From NCBI GenBank assembly GCA_001510385.1, contig LFFE01000015.1:1-64000 (forward strand): a DNA stretch of 64,000 bases. Reading direction: 5' to 3'. The notes under the pieces were generated by a model, which ran no database searches, was not told where the DNA came from, and was given only the letters and a program-made list of their open reading frames with translations. The position numbers and the translations under genes are program-made. Positions 51,899 to 61,488 of the stretch are shown piece by piece (the stretch's first letter is position 1; the number at the start of each line of letters is the position of its first letter). Source of the DNA: Actinobacteria bacterium casp-actino5 (GTDB lineage: Bacteria > Actinomycetota > Acidimicrobiia > Acidimicrobiales > Ilumatobacteraceae).

Positions 51899-52668
51899 CA
51901 GACGATCATCGCTCTATCGGGTGCCTCGAGAACGAGAAGAAACTCTCGGTTGCCGTCGGCGCCGTGAACAGGACAATCCATGACTCCTATCGTGTCACAG
52001 CCGAGCGCCTCAAAAGTGCTGCGAACGCGATCTAATGCCATTTGTCTGTCCTCATCACTTCCGACGACACCCTTGCCTGCAGACACGATCTCTCGAGCAA
52101 CTTCGAATTGCGGCTTGACAAGAAGCACCATTGGCGCCTCCGCGGCACATAACTTCACCAGCGCGGTTGCGACTGTCGTGAGAGAAATGAACGACAAATC
52201 AGCCACTAACAGATCAAACAACTCGCTCTCGTATTGATCGGCAAACTGCCGAATATCAGTCCGCTCAAGTGAGGTCACTCGAGTGTCAGCGAGTAGGCGT
52301 TGATGAAGTTGTCCCCGACCGACGTCAACCGAAAGAACCGATTGAGCACCATGTTGCAACAGACAATCCGTAAATCCTCCGGTGGAAGATCCGCAGTCGA
52401 TTGCCCGAGCGGACTTTGATGCATCAGCGAGAAATGGATGTGCTTCAAAAGCCGCCAGCAACTTCTCTCCTCCGCGTCCAACGAATCGGGCTGGCGGCCC
52501 CTCGATAGAAAGGGATTCACTTGGCGATACCAACCTTGAGGCCTTGTCGGCGACGGTTCCCGCGACACGCACCCGACCGGTCAAGATGGCCTCGGTTGCG
52601 GCGGCGCGGCTCGGAAGCAATCTACGACGAACCAACTCGCTATCAAGACGACGTCGCTGCTGAGCCAT
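51898..52668 (-). CDS. tlyA: TlyA-family 16S/23S rRNA 2'-O-methyltransferase
   Basis: 256 residues from the ATG at 52668; an adjacent ATG at 52671 is equally possible. N-terminal S4 domain (RRLDSELVRRRLLPSRAAATEAI), then an FtsJ-like methyltransferase with IDCGSSTGGFTDCLLQ SAM motif near 90 and VKPQFEV near 183. In mycobacteria it methylates cytidines in both rRNAs and affects capreomycin sensitivity. Overlaps the HAD gene stop by one to four bases. Confidence 0.92.
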   Translation of the reverse strand: MAQQRRRLDSELVRRRLLPSRAAATEAILTGRVRVAGTVADKASRLVSPSESLSIEGPPARFVGRGGEKLLAAFEAHPFLADASKSARAIDCGSSTGGFTDCLLQHGAQSVLSVDVGRGQLHQRLLADTRVTSLERTDIRQFADQYESELFDLLVADLSFISLTTVATALVKLCAAEAPMVLLVKPQFEVAREIVSAGKGVVGSDEDRQMALDRVRSTFEALGCDTIGVMDCPVHGADGNREFLLVLEAPDRAMIV

Positions 52669-53450
52669 CATCCTCGACCTGAAACGAACTGGAGTGCATC
52701 CGAGAGAAATGCAACTCGCTGCCACACCGGCACAGTGTGATCATCGGGAGAAACGCCGCTGGATACTGCCAGAAAACGGCACCCAAGCTGCAACGCGAAT
52801 TGGCCATCGGTGCTGTACCGATCGCCGATCATGAGCGTCTTCTCGGGGTCGAAGCCTCCACCGAGAACCTCTTTAACCGCAACCGCCATCGCCACATTTG
52901 GCTTGCCGGCGAGCACTGCCGCTACGCCTGAAGCCGCTTCGACGGCTGCCAAAATCGCCCCACCACCGGGTGCTTCGCCATCGTCAGTTGGGAATGTCAC
53001 ATCAGAATTAGTTCCAATGAGACGAGCTCCTTTTCGAACGGCCCTTGCGGCTCGATCGAGACGGTAGTAATCAAATTCCGTGTGCAAACCAACTATGACG
53101 GCATCAATCTCGTCAATGATTGGATCATCGTTATTTGCAACGGGAACCGCACCGGCCTTGATGACTGCCTCTTCGACTCCCGCCCCGGCACAAATGAGTA
53201 CTTTTTCACCGCTGTTGACGAGGGTCGCCGCAGCTTGAGCGCTGGTAATGAGGTGGTCATAATGTTCGACGCCAGCGTCTGCGAGGCGCTTCAGGTAGAA
53301 CGACGCCGGCTTATTGGAATTATTCGTGACAAACCAGATCGAACTACCCATGTCTTGGATTCGGCCGATTGCCTCGGCTGAGCCTTCAATGACCTTTGGC
53401 CCGCTCCACACCACGCCATCAAGGTCACAGATCACATGCTGAAATCTCAC
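52668..53450 (-). CDS. HAD-IIA family phosphatase (NagD/PGP-like)
   Basis: 260 residues from the GTG at 53450; a second GTG at 53453 is possible and codons further upstream are unlikely. HAD motifs: DLDGVVWSG near 7-15 (nucleophile D), FVTNNS near 43, GKP near 187 and IGDRYSTDG near 212. The cap type fits NagD and phosphoglycolate or 4-nitrophenyl phosphatases. It heads the tlyA-nadK-recN unit, as in mycobacteria. No clear ribosome-binding site; the promoter may be TACACA, a poor match, in the 61-base divergent gap. Confidence 0.85.
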   Translation of the reverse strand: MRFQHVICDLDGVVWSGPKVIEGSAEAIGRIQDMGSSIWFVTNNSNKPASFYLKRLADAGVEHYDHLITSAQAAATLVNSGEKVLICAGAGVEEAVIKAGAVPVANNDDPIIDEIDAVIVGLHTEFDYYRLDRAARAVRKGARLIGTNSDVTFPTDDGEAPGGGAILAAVEAASGVAAVLAGKPNVAMAVAVKEVLGGGFDPEKTLMIGDRYSTDGQFALQLGCRFLAVSSGVSPDDHTVPVWQRVAFLSDALQFVSGRG

Positions 53451-53511
53451 CACGTAACTTGTGTACCACGGAAAGAACGAAAAATCGCCATTCGCGTGGC
53501 AGAGTTGGTGT

Positions 53512-54702
53512 ATGCCAATTTTTCGTCCCTTTCGCGGACTCAGATTTGTTAGCGAACACTTCGCAGAATCCGTTGCTCCCCCATACGACGTACTCAGCAC
53601 CGATGACGTACGAAAGTTACGTGCCTCCGCATCGACCAATATCACTTGGATTGATGTCCCGCTCCCAGAGGATGGCGACGATCCATACCAAATTGCCGCA
53701 GAGACATTAACCACATGGTGCAGATCCGGGGTTCTGATACGTGACGATATGCAGGCGTTCACTATTTATCGAATGAGCTTCGCTGATGAATCGGGAACCC
53801 AACGCACAATCAGTGGAGTGATCGGTGCCCTTGAGGTTGTACCCGAGGGTGCTGGTGGCGTGCTTCCTCATGAGAGAACAACACCTAAAGCAAGCACCGA
53901 CCGATTAGAGCTCACCATCGCTACTAACGCAAACCTTTCGCCAGTGTGGGGTCTTTCGCGAGCCTCGGGCTTGAGCAGGCTCCTTGAAACACCAGGCGAA
54001 CACTTGGGGCGGGTGACGGTTGATGGCGTAACTCACACCGTCGAGCGGGTGAGCGAACCTGAGCGAGTTGCTGAGATTGAGAAGTTGGTGAGTGCCGCCG
54101 ATGTCCTCATTGCAGACGGGCATCACCGGTACGGCGTTGCACGTCAATTCCGCTCTCACGTCGATCAGCGTGAACTCAACCTGTCAACTGATGCGTCGAC
54201 GACAATGGTGTTCGTCAACGAGATGAGTCCCGAACAGTTGGCAATCGCAGCAATTCATCGCCTCTACACCAATGTGAACGCCAACGCACTGAGAGACACC
54301 CTATTGAAGTCATATGCATCGATCGCATCTATACCTGCGGACAAACATGTTCTCGAGGAAATGGCTCGCAGTGCCGCGATTGCATTGGTTACCGACTCCA
54401 GTGAAGTGGAACTATTTGTTCCCCGTGACGATGCCAACCTCGGTGATCGTGATTTAGACGGGGCTCGTTTGGAGCAGGCTTTCGCCTCTCTCGATCACAC
54501 CGTGGCATACCAGCACGGTGTCGAACATGTTGTGAAAGCGGTGCGCTCGGGCGAAGCGTCCGCAGGAATACTTATTCGTCCTGTTCCGTTTGATGAAATC
54601 GTAAGGACAGCAGAGCGAGGCGACCTTATGCCTCCAAAATCAACATTCTTCACACCAAAACTTCTCACCGGTCTAGTGATCCGTCAGATGGAACAGGACT
54701 GA
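53512..54702 (+). CDS. DUF1015 family protein
   Basis: 396 residues from the ATG at 53512. Family signatures: FRPFRGLRF near 4, VAPPYDV near 22, ADGHHRYGVA near 218 and MPPKSTFFTPKL near 375. The function of DUF1015 is not established to my knowledge. No ribosome-binding site or good -10 hexamer at the leaderless distance is visible; a TAACTT at 53455-53460 could give a leader of about 45 bases. Convergent with fda, eight bases between stops. Confidence 0.88.
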   Translation: MPIFRPFRGLRFVSEHFAESVAPPYDVLSTDDVRKLRASASTNITWIDVPLPEDGDDPYQIAAETLTTWCRSGVLIRDDMQAFTIYRMSFADESGTQRTISGVIGALEVVPEGAGGVLPHERTTPKASTDRLELTIATNANLSPVWGLSRASGLSRLLETPGEHLGRVTVDGVTHTVERVSEPERVAEIEKLVSAADVLIADGHHRYGVARQFRSHVDQRELNLSTDASTTMVFVNEMSPEQLAIAAIHRLYTNVNANALRDTLLKSYASIASIPADKHVLEEMARSAAIALVTDSSEVELFVPRDDANLGDRDLDGARLEQAFASLDHTVAYQHGVEHVVKAVRSGEASAGILIRPVPFDEIVRTAERGDLMPPKSTFFTPKLLTGLVIRQMEQD

Positions 54703-54710
54703 CGGTATCG

Positions 54711-55598
54711 CTAACTGCAAGAGGCTTGGAAAATACCCCCAATTGAGGAATCGAGCATTGCGTCGAACTCTCCATCGCTCTGCTCAGCGTGAAGACCCTC
54801 GGTGAGAGCACGCGAAAAGCTTGCAATTACGCCTCGATTTCTTCTTAGGCGTTCATTCGCTACGTCACGGCTGTATCCACCTGACAGGGCGACCACTCTC
54901 GCAACCGACGGATGATGAACGAATACGTCATAAAGGCCGTCAACCTCAGGGAGGGTCAACTTCAACATCACTGGTGACGCCGGGTCAACATCGTTGAGTT
55001 CTGTAAGAATCTCCTCACGCAGAAGTTCTTCGGCCGCTGCCTTATCTGAGGCATGTATGTCGACTTCCGGCTCGATAATTGGAACCAGTCCTGCTGAAAG
55101 AATTTGCCGGGCAACCTCAAACTGTTGGGAAACAACAGCCGATACACCCACTCGATCGGCATTCGCGATGACTGAACGCATCTTCGTCCCGAATATCCCA
55201 CCCGCTACTGCACGATCGAGTAGCGAAGCAAGATCAGGCATGGGTTTCATCATCTGAACCCCGTTGGAAACATCCGCAAGCCCCTTGTCAATCTTCAGAA
55301 ATGGAACGACGCGTTTCTGCTCCCACAGATAGGTAGCGGTGGGGAGACCGTCAACCTCGCGATCCATCGTCATCTCGAACAGGATCGCGCCGAGTACACG
55401 ATCTCCTGTAAATGACGATGACCTCACGATTCTCGACCGCATGGCATGCATCATGTCGAACATTTCAGCCTCGCTTGACCACGATCCGTCAGCGATTCCA
55501 TACAATCCGAGAGCCTTCGGTGTACTTCCGCCACTTTGATCTAGCGCCGCAATAAAGCCTTCATCTTCCCGAACACGTCGTAGTTGCTCTTGATGCAT
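54711..55598 (-). CDS. fda: Fructose-bisphosphate aldolase, class I
   Basis: 295 residues from the ATG at 55598, which has GGAG five to six bases upstream; the TTG at 55616 is a worse start. GFIAALDQSGGSTPKAL near residue 14, LKIDKGLADV near 101 and VMLKLTLPE near 211 with the Schiff-base lysine region, then ALSGGYSRDVAN near 238. This is the monomeric bacterial class I type known from Staphylococcus, not the zinc-dependent class II enzyme usual in actinobacteria. Follows aspS after 23 bases in the same direction. Confidence 0.92.
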   Translation of the reverse strand: MHQEQLRRVREDEGFIAALDQSGGSTPKALGLYGIADGSWSSEAEMFDMMHAMRSRIVRSSSFTGDRVLGAILFEMTMDREVDGLPTATYLWEQKRVVPFLKIDKGLADVSNGVQMMKPMPDLASLLDRAVAGGIFGTKMRSVIANADRVGVSAVVSQQFEVARQILSAGLVPIIEPEVDIHASDKAAAEELLREEILTELNDVDPASPVMLKLTLPEVDGLYDVFVHHPSVARVVALSGGYSRDVANERLRRNRGVIASFSRALTEGLHAEQSDGEFDAMLDSSIGGIFQASCS

Positions 55599-55621
55599 GA
55601 TTTCTCCAATTTTCAACGGTG

Positions 55622-57385
55622 TCAGTCGGCTCGTGGTAACACCCGAATGCCGAGATCGCTTAGAACTGTGTCGTCAACGGGCAACGGTGATTTTGTCATA
55701 GGATCCGCGCCACTTTGTGTCTTTGGATAGGCGATGACCTCTCGGATGTTGTCCTCACCAGCAAGAATTGCCGTCAGCCGATCAAGACCAAACGCGAAAC
55801 CTCCGTGTGGAGGAGCACCATAATCAAATGGTCGAAGGAAGAAACCGAACTTGTTGTCGGCCTCTTCCTCGCTGATACCCAGAGCTGTGAATACTCGGCG
55901 CTGCAGTTCAGGTTCATGAATTCGGATGGAACCCGATCCAAGTTCCCAACCGTTCAAGACAAGGTCATATGCAATAGAGCGAACAGAAAGCGGATCGGTC
56001 TCTATCCGGTCGATGTCTTCGGGATGAGGACGGGTGAACGGATGATGGCCCGGACGGGGCCTGCCAGTCACGGGATCCACGCCGACGAACAACGGAAATT
56101 CGACGACCCACACGTATTGGTATGGACCTTCGTGCACCGGTGGTCGACCGAGGTCATTCCGTAAGGTGCCAAGCACCTCGCACGTTGTTGCCCATTCATC
56201 CGCAACAATAAGAATCAGGTCGCCGTCAGACGCGCCCATTGAGTCACGAACACTCGTTGTCTCAGAGTCACTGAGGAACTTTGCGACCGGTGATTCAAAG
56301 CCATCTGGAGAGACCTTGAGCCAGACGAGACCCTTGGCACCAATTCCTTTTGCCCTGTCCGTCAGTTTGTCTAGTTGGTTGCGCCCATACTCAGACGCGG
56401 CTCCCTCAACGAGCATTCCCTTGATCGAGTCTGCACCAGCAAACGCCTTGAACTCGGTGTTCGAAAACACAGCCGTGAGATCAACCAACTCCATTCCAAA
56501 CCGGAGATCAGGTTTATCTACACCGAACCTGTTCATTGCGTCGTGCCATGTAATGCGCTCGATTGCAGGTGGACGCTCCCCGAGGACCGCTTCGGCTGCA
56601 GAGAGCACTGCGTCTCCTACTGCGTTGAGGACGTCATCTTGGTTGACGAATGACATCTCCATATCGAGTTGCATAAATTCGTATTGGCGATCAGCACGGA
56701 GATCTTCATCGCGTAGACATCGAGCAATTTGGTAGTACCGATCCGTGCCGCCAACCATGAGCAGTTGCTTGAATAACTGTGGCGACTGTGGGAGAGCATA
56801 AAACTCACCGGGCGACTTCCGGCTCGGGACAAGAAACTCACGAGCCCCTTCGGGGGTCGACGGCACCAGCATCGGCGTTTCGACCTCAACGAAGCCTTGT
56901 CGCTCCATCGAAGTTCGGACAGCACTATTCACCGTTGCTCGGATCCTGAGGTTGCGCTGCATGCGAGTCCGACGGAGATCTAGGTAGCGAAATTGAAGCC
57001 GCACATTTTCATCAACGTCATTTGCCCGTTCGTCAATAGAAAATGGTGGCGGGTCGGCACGCCGCAGAATTTCGACCTCACAGTCACCAATCTCAATTTC
57101 GCCGGTTGGAAGAGATTCGTTCACCGTTCCCTCAGGGCGAGCTCGGACGACTCCCGTAATTCTCACCACATATTCCGACCGGACATCAACGTTGTTATTG
57201 ATGACGCATTGCAAGATGCCACTGTGATCGCGAAGGTCGATGAAGGCAAGATGCTCACCATGTTCACGACGTCGGCCGACCCATCCGCATACCGATACCT
57301 GAGTCCCAATATCGGGGCTGCGAAGGTCTCCGCAAAGATGTGTTCGCATCGACGTGGCGCCGACACCTGTACTGGGGGTAGTCAT
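55622..57385 (-). CDS. aspS: Aspartate-tRNA ligase
   Basis: 587 residues. N-terminal OB anticodon-binding domain (to about 110). Class II catalytic core with RYLDLRR near 133, ETPMLVPSTPEGAREFLVPSR near 168 and RCLRDEDLRADRQYEF near 215. Bacterial-type GAD insertion in 300-415. Motif 3 in FGFFLRPFDYGAPPHGGFAFGLDRL near 520. The ATG overlaps the hisS TAA by one base. Confidence 0.95.
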   Translation of the reverse strand: MTTPSTGVGATSMRTHLCGDLRSPDIGTQVSVCGWVGRRREHGEHLAFIDLRDHSGILQCVINNNVDVRSEYVVRITGVVRARPEGTVNESLPTGEIEIGDCEVEILRRADPPPFSIDERANDVDENVRLQFRYLDLRRTRMQRNLRIRATVNSAVRTSMERQGFVEVETPMLVPSTPEGAREFLVPSRKSPGEFYALPQSPQLFKQLLMVGGTDRYYQIARCLRDEDLRADRQYEFMQLDMEMSFVNQDDVLNAVGDAVLSAAEAVLGERPPAIERITWHDAMNRFGVDKPDLRFGMELVDLTAVFSNTEFKAFAGADSIKGMLVEGAASEYGRNQLDKLTDRAKGIGAKGLVWLKVSPDGFESPVAKFLSDSETTSVRDSMGASDGDLILIVADEWATTCEVLGTLRNDLGRPPVHEGPYQYVWVVEFPLFVGVDPVTGRPRPGHHPFTRPHPEDIDRIETDPLSVRSIAYDLVLNGWELGSGSIRIHEPELQRRVFTALGISEEEADNKFGFFLRPFDYGAPPHGGFAFGLDRLTAILAGEDNIREVIAYPKTQSGADPMTKSPLPVDDTVLSDLGIRVLPRAD

Positions 57386-58656
57386 TACACTGCTCCTTGC
57401 AGGGACGACAAACGTGACTTCAACGTTGGCGCGAGGTTGGATCTGGAAACGGAAACCTGTTCGGCATCTGATCGGAGGTCGCGGATGACAGCGGTATCCG
57501 ACTGATCTTCATCTTCACCAATGATCACTGCGAATCGCGCGCCGCTTCTGTTGGCGGACTTCATTTGGGACTTCATGCTTCGGTCATCCCAGCTACGTTC
57601 AGTTCGGATCCCCAACGAACGCAACTCCGTGCAAATTTCGAGCGCAACACTCCCACCGCACACGTCGACTACGAAGACATCAGCAGATTGATCGGCTGCA
57701 GGGAAGACACCCTCGTCGTCACAGGCAAGCAATGTTCGTTCAAGACCGATAGCGAAACCGACACCCGGAGTCTCCGGACCCCCGAGATCAGCCACTAGCC
57801 CGTCATAGCGCCCGCCACCACCTAATGCATTTTGCGCAGAATCGAGGGTTCCGCCTCTGAATTCAAATGTTGTTCCACGGTAATAGTCGAGGCCACGAAC
57901 GAGTTTTAGATCAATGGTGTACGGCACTCCGACAGCGGTTAGTCCGTCGCAGACAGTTGAGAAGTGTGCCGCCGCCGTGTCTGACCAAAAACTATTTATC
58001 AACGGCGCATCAGCGATTACCGCTGCATCTTCGCTTCGTTTGCTGTCGAGGACTCGAAGGGGATTGCGCGTAAGTGTCTGCTGAGACTCGGGAGACAGTT
58101 CGTTGGTGCGCTCCAGAAAATAGGCGTTCAGCGCGGCAACGTAGCGTGCGCGATCATCTGGTTCGCCGAGCGAGTTAATTGCGAGCTCTACCCTTGAGAG
58201 ACCGAGAGATGCAAGAAACGACCAACCGAGTTGGACCACTTCAATGTCGACGTAAGGGTCTAGCGAGCCAAGGACCTCGACTCCAACTTGATCAAACTGG
58301 CGATAACGCCCACGCTGAGGCTTTTCGTACCTGAAATTGGGCCCCGAGTACCACGCCTTAAAGGGCGTGGTTGGCCGGTGTTGAACGAAACTGCGACAAA
58401 TGCTTGCTGTCTGTTCTGGGCGCAATGCCACATGTCGTTCACCCTTGTCCACGAAGTCATACATCTCTTTGGTGACCACATCGGTTGCTTCACCCAAACG
58501 GTTGAACACGCCAATGTCTTCCAGTAGCGGCGGGATCACGAGCTCGTAACCAGCTACACCAACTATCAACTCAAAGGAGTCGACAAAACGCCGCCATCTG
58601 GCTGATTCAGGCGAAACAATGTCGCGCATTCCTGGGCTCGTGCTGAATTCGGGCAC
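57385..58656 (-). CDS. hisS: Histidine-tRNA ligase
   Basis: 423 residues. Class II motifs: GMRDI near 9, LRPEQTASICR near 77, the GPNFRYEKPQRGRYRQFDQVGVE segment near 103, LVRGLDYYRGTTFEF near 257 and GGGGRYDGL near 283. C-terminal anticodon domain from about 330. GTG start at 58656 with a leaderless -10. hisS-aspS-fda form one unit. Confidence 0.95.
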   Translation of the reverse strand: MPEFSTSPGMRDIVSPESARWRRFVDSFELIVGVAGYELVIPPLLEDIGVFNRLGEATDVVTKEMYDFVDKGERHVALRPEQTASICRSFVQHRPTTPFKAWYSGPNFRYEKPQRGRYRQFDQVGVEVLGSLDPYVDIEVVQLGWSFLASLGLSRVELAINSLGEPDDRARYVAALNAYFLERTNELSPESQQTLTRNPLRVLDSKRSEDAAVIADAPLINSFWSDTAAAHFSTVCDGLTAVGVPYTIDLKLVRGLDYYRGTTFEFRGGTLDSAQNALGGGGRYDGLVADLGGPETPGVGFAIGLERTLLACDDEGVFPAADQSADVFVVDVCGGSVALEICTELRSLGIRTERSWDDRSMKSQMKSANRSGARFAVIIGEDEDQSDTAVIRDLRSDAEQVSVSRSNLAPTLKSRLSSLQGAV

Positions 58657-58662
58657 GTAGCG

Positions 58663-58668
58663 AGGTTA
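58663..58668 (-). promoter_or_regulatory. Leaderless -10 hexamer TAACCT for hisS
   Basis: TAACCT on the minus strand, six bases, GTG at 58656. Same hexamer as trpS and the phosphoribosyltransferase gene. Confidence 0.65.
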
Positions 58669-58707
58669 CCGGCCGAAGCAAGCGAGTACGTTGATCGTTC
58701 TGGAGTT

Positions 58708-60921
58708 CTAGCGGTCTGCGCCACCCGGGACGATTCGATACGCGTCGTAGACGGAATTAATCGACTTGATTCGGTGGATCACCGTGTCGAGTTGCATTAC
58801 GTTTAACAGTTCAAATTCAAATCTCATCTTTGCGACGCGGTCATCGCCTGTGAGCGTCTCACACGAGACAATGTTCACGTGATGGTCGCCGAGAGCGTTC
58901 GCTACATCGCGAAGAAGATTTGTGCGATCAAGGGCTACGACTTCGACGCCTGCGTTGACAAGACCTTGCACGCCCTCAGAGTCCCAATCCACATCGATTA
59001 AACGAGCGGACTGCTCCGCGCTCAAACCCAATGCGTTGGCGCAATCAGAACGATGGACGCTAATTCCACGCCCACGGGTCACAAATCCGACTATCTCGTC
59101 GCCTGGCACAGGAGTACAACAACTTGCGAGCCGCACGAGTAGGTCTTCAAGGCCTTCGACATGTACGCCTGACTCTGTTTCCCGCCTCAGCCGATGACGC
59201 AGAAACTCTTCCGGTGGGACCTCGATCCTGTCAGGATTGAATGCGATCGCCATCCGCAGGGCAACACTGCGAGCTGATTGATGACCCTCACCAATAGCGG
59301 CGAGAAAACTATCTAGATCACCTTGTGCAGTTTCTTCGACGATTCGAACAAATTCGTCATGTGTCCATACTTGCTGAAGCGGTACCCTCTCACGCCTGAA
59401 TTCGTCAGTTAATTCTTCGCGTCCGTCATCAATCGCATCAAGCCGTCGCTCACGACTAAACCACTGTCGAATCTTGTTACGCGCACGAGTAGAAACCACA
59501 AACGACAACCAGTCCTGTGAAGGCGCTGCATCATCTGACTTTGATGTGAGAATCTCGCACGAATCACCGCTTGCCAACTGACTGTCCAGCGCAACGAGGC
59601 GGCCATTTACCTTTGCTCCGTAGCATGCGTGACCCACCTCAGTGTGAACTGCATAGGCAAAATCAATAGGTGTTGACCCAATTGGCAACGCAACGACACG
59701 GCCATTGGGAGTGAATACGTACACCTCGTCCTGATCAAGATCCGTTTTGAGCGTCTCCATGAACTGCGAAGGATCGTTGAGGTCCGCCTGCCAATCAACG
59801 AGCCGATTCAGCCAATCGATATTGGAGTCATCACCGGCCCCCTTGTACGCCCAATGGGCAGCGACACCCCACTCAGCTCGACGATGCATTTCATCAGTGC
59901 GAATTTGAACCTCTATCGGGCGACCGTTGGCGCCAATCACCGTAGTGTGAAGACTTTGGTAGAGGTTGAATTTTGGCATTGCGATGTAGTCCTTGAAGCG
60001 ACCTGCGACGGGACGCCAGTTCCCGTGAATACTGCCAAGGGCTGCGTAACAGTCTTTGATGCTCGGAGCAATCACTCTTACAGCAACGATGTCGAAGATT
60101 TCGTCAAAATCACGACCCTTCACGACCATCTTTTCGTAAATGCTCCAGAGATGCTTTCCTCTCCCGCTCACCTCGCATGGAACACCTGCTTCAGCAAGAC
60201 TGGTTCGGACTCTCGCAACTGCCTGGGCAACGAAGATGTCTCGCTCTGGTGTTCGTTCTGAAACAAGATGGTCTAACTCAGCAAATCGCTTGGGGTGGAG
60301 AGCCGCGAAAGAGAGATCCTCCAGCTGTTGGCGAACCTCTTGAATGCCTAATCGATGAGCGAGCGGAGCATAAATATCAAGTGTTTCCTGAGCAATTCGG
60401 TGCTGGCGCTCGGGCGACATTGACGCAATGGTTCGCATGTTATGCAGGCGATCTGCAAGTTTGATGAGGAGTACTCGCAGGTCCTTCGCCATCGCAACAA
60501 GCATCTTGCGCATCGTCGCTGCCTGCTGTGCCTCCCTTGAATCGAACTGAAGTCGATCGAGCTTTGTGACACCGTCAACAATTGCTGCTACATCTTCTCC
60601 AAAATCTCGCCGAAGATCTTCAAGAGATAGTTCGGTGTCTTCGACTGCGTCATGCAGGAGGGCTGCCGCTAGCGAAACATCATCAAGACCAAATTCAGCG
60701 ACGATCTTCGCTACTGCTAGTGGATGGTGGATGTAGCTTTCACCACTTGAGCGTGTCTGAGTGCCGTGCGCCTCTGACGCGATCTCATAGGCACGGTGAA
60801 TCAACGCGGCCGACGTTTTTGGATGGTGCTTCCGGTAGGAGTCGACAACTGGGGAGAGATGCCCTTGTACAACTTGTTCGCTGTGGCGACGCCACGGTAG
60901 AACACGATCGACGGTTGCCAT
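58708..60921 (-). CDS. rel: Bifunctional (p)ppGpp synthetase/hydrolase
   Basis: 737 residues. HD hydrolase domain with HDAVED near 89, synthetase domain with EIFDIVAVRV and GRFKDYIAMPKFNLYQSLHTTV near 310, then TGS domain (VYVFTPNGRVVALP), helical region, cysteine-containing segment (ASCCTPVPGDEIVGFV) and C-terminal ACT domain. The RFKD motif is the bifunctional type, as opposed to EFDD of synthetase-only RelA. Makes and degrades the stringent-response alarmone. Start nine bases after apt; a TAAGAA six bases upstream, on the apt stop, is a near miss to the leaderless hexamer. Confidence 0.95.
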   Translation of the reverse strand: MATVDRVLPWRRHSEQVVQGHLSPVVDSYRKHHPKTSAALIHRAYEIASEAHGTQTRSSGESYIHHPLAVAKIVAEFGLDDVSLAAALLHDAVEDTELSLEDLRRDFGEDVAAIVDGVTKLDRLQFDSREAQQAATMRKMLVAMAKDLRVLLIKLADRLHNMRTIASMSPERQHRIAQETLDIYAPLAHRLGIQEVRQQLEDLSFAALHPKRFAELDHLVSERTPERDIFVAQAVARVRTSLAEAGVPCEVSGRGKHLWSIYEKMVVKGRDFDEIFDIVAVRVIAPSIKDCYAALGSIHGNWRPVAGRFKDYIAMPKFNLYQSLHTTVIGANGRPIEVQIRTDEMHRRAEWGVAAHWAYKGAGDDSNIDWLNRLVDWQADLNDPSQFMETLKTDLDQDEVYVFTPNGRVVALPIGSTPIDFAYAVHTEVGHACYGAKVNGRLVALDSQLASGDSCEILTSKSDDAAPSQDWLSFVVSTRARNKIRQWFSRERRLDAIDDGREELTDEFRRERVPLQQVWTHDEFVRIVEETAQGDLDSFLAAIGEGHQSARSVALRMAIAFNPDRIEVPPEEFLRHRLRRETESGVHVEGLEDLLVRLASCCTPVPGDEIVGFVTRGRGISVHRSDCANALGLSAEQSARLIDVDWDSEGVQGLVNAGVEVVALDRTNLLRDVANALGDHHVNIVSCETLTGDDRVAKMRFEFELLNVMQLDTVIHRIKSINSVYDAYRIVPGGADR

Positions 60922-60930
60922 TGTGTCTTC

Positions 60931-61455
60931 TTACACCCTCATCAGACTCTCAACACGACGAGAGCCGAGCTTTTTCCGACCGCCAAGCGCATCCAGTTCA
61001 AGTAGTACCGCTACACCTACTACTTCTCCACCAAGTGCTTCGACCAGCTTGCAGGTGGCTTCTGCGGTACCACCAGTTGCTAAGACATCGTCAACGACCA
61101 GCACACGCTCCCCTGGCCGAACTGCGTCACGATGGATCTCGAGGCGATCGGAGCCGTATTCGAGATCGTATTCCTCCCGGGCGACCGCCCAAGGAAGCTT
61201 TCCAGGCTTTCTTACTGGTATGAATCCTGCCCTTAGCCGATACGCAACAGGGGCGGCAAGGATAAAACCACGGGCCTCAACACCAACTACTGTCGAGATG
61301 CGCTCGTCATGCAACGTCGCCACAAGATCGTCGATAGCTCGTCCAAATGCAGCAGGGTGTTGAAGCAATGGTGTGATGTCCCGAAAGGTGACGCCCTCAA
61401 CTGGATAATCTTCAATTTCCCGAAGAAACGGGGTCATCCAGTCGGACGTCGTCAT
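60931..61455 (-). CDS. apt: Adenine phosphoribosyltransferase
   Basis: 174 residues. PRPP loop VLVVDDVLATGGTA near 118-131, EARGFILAAPVAYRLRAGFIPVRKPGKLPW near 60-89 and the VTFRDITPLL start. Salvages adenine to AMP. secF-apt-rel order is the conserved actinobacterial one. ATG with a leaderless -10. Confidence 0.95.
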   Translation of the reverse strand: MTTSDWMTPFLREIEDYPVEGVTFRDITPLLQHPAAFGRAIDDLVATLHDERISTVVGVEARGFILAAPVAYRLRAGFIPVRKPGKLPWAVAREEYDLEYGSDRLEIHRDAVRPGERVLVVDDVLATGGTAEATCKLVEALGGEVVGVAVLLELDALGGRKKLGSRRVESLMRV

Positions 61456-61461
61456 ACTGCG

Positions 61462-61467
61462 AGATTA
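61462..61467 (-). promoter_or_regulatory. Leaderless -10 hexamer TAATCT for apt
   Basis: TAATCT on the minus strand, six bases, ATG at 61455. Gives apt-rel a promoter independent of secDF. Confidence 0.65.
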
Positions 61468-61488
61468 TCGAATAACAGTCGCCCCAGG

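Noticed and set aside
60922-60933. TAAGAA before rel as a further leaderless hexamer
   Set aside because: The conserved last T is missing, so it was not counted with the fifteen matches.
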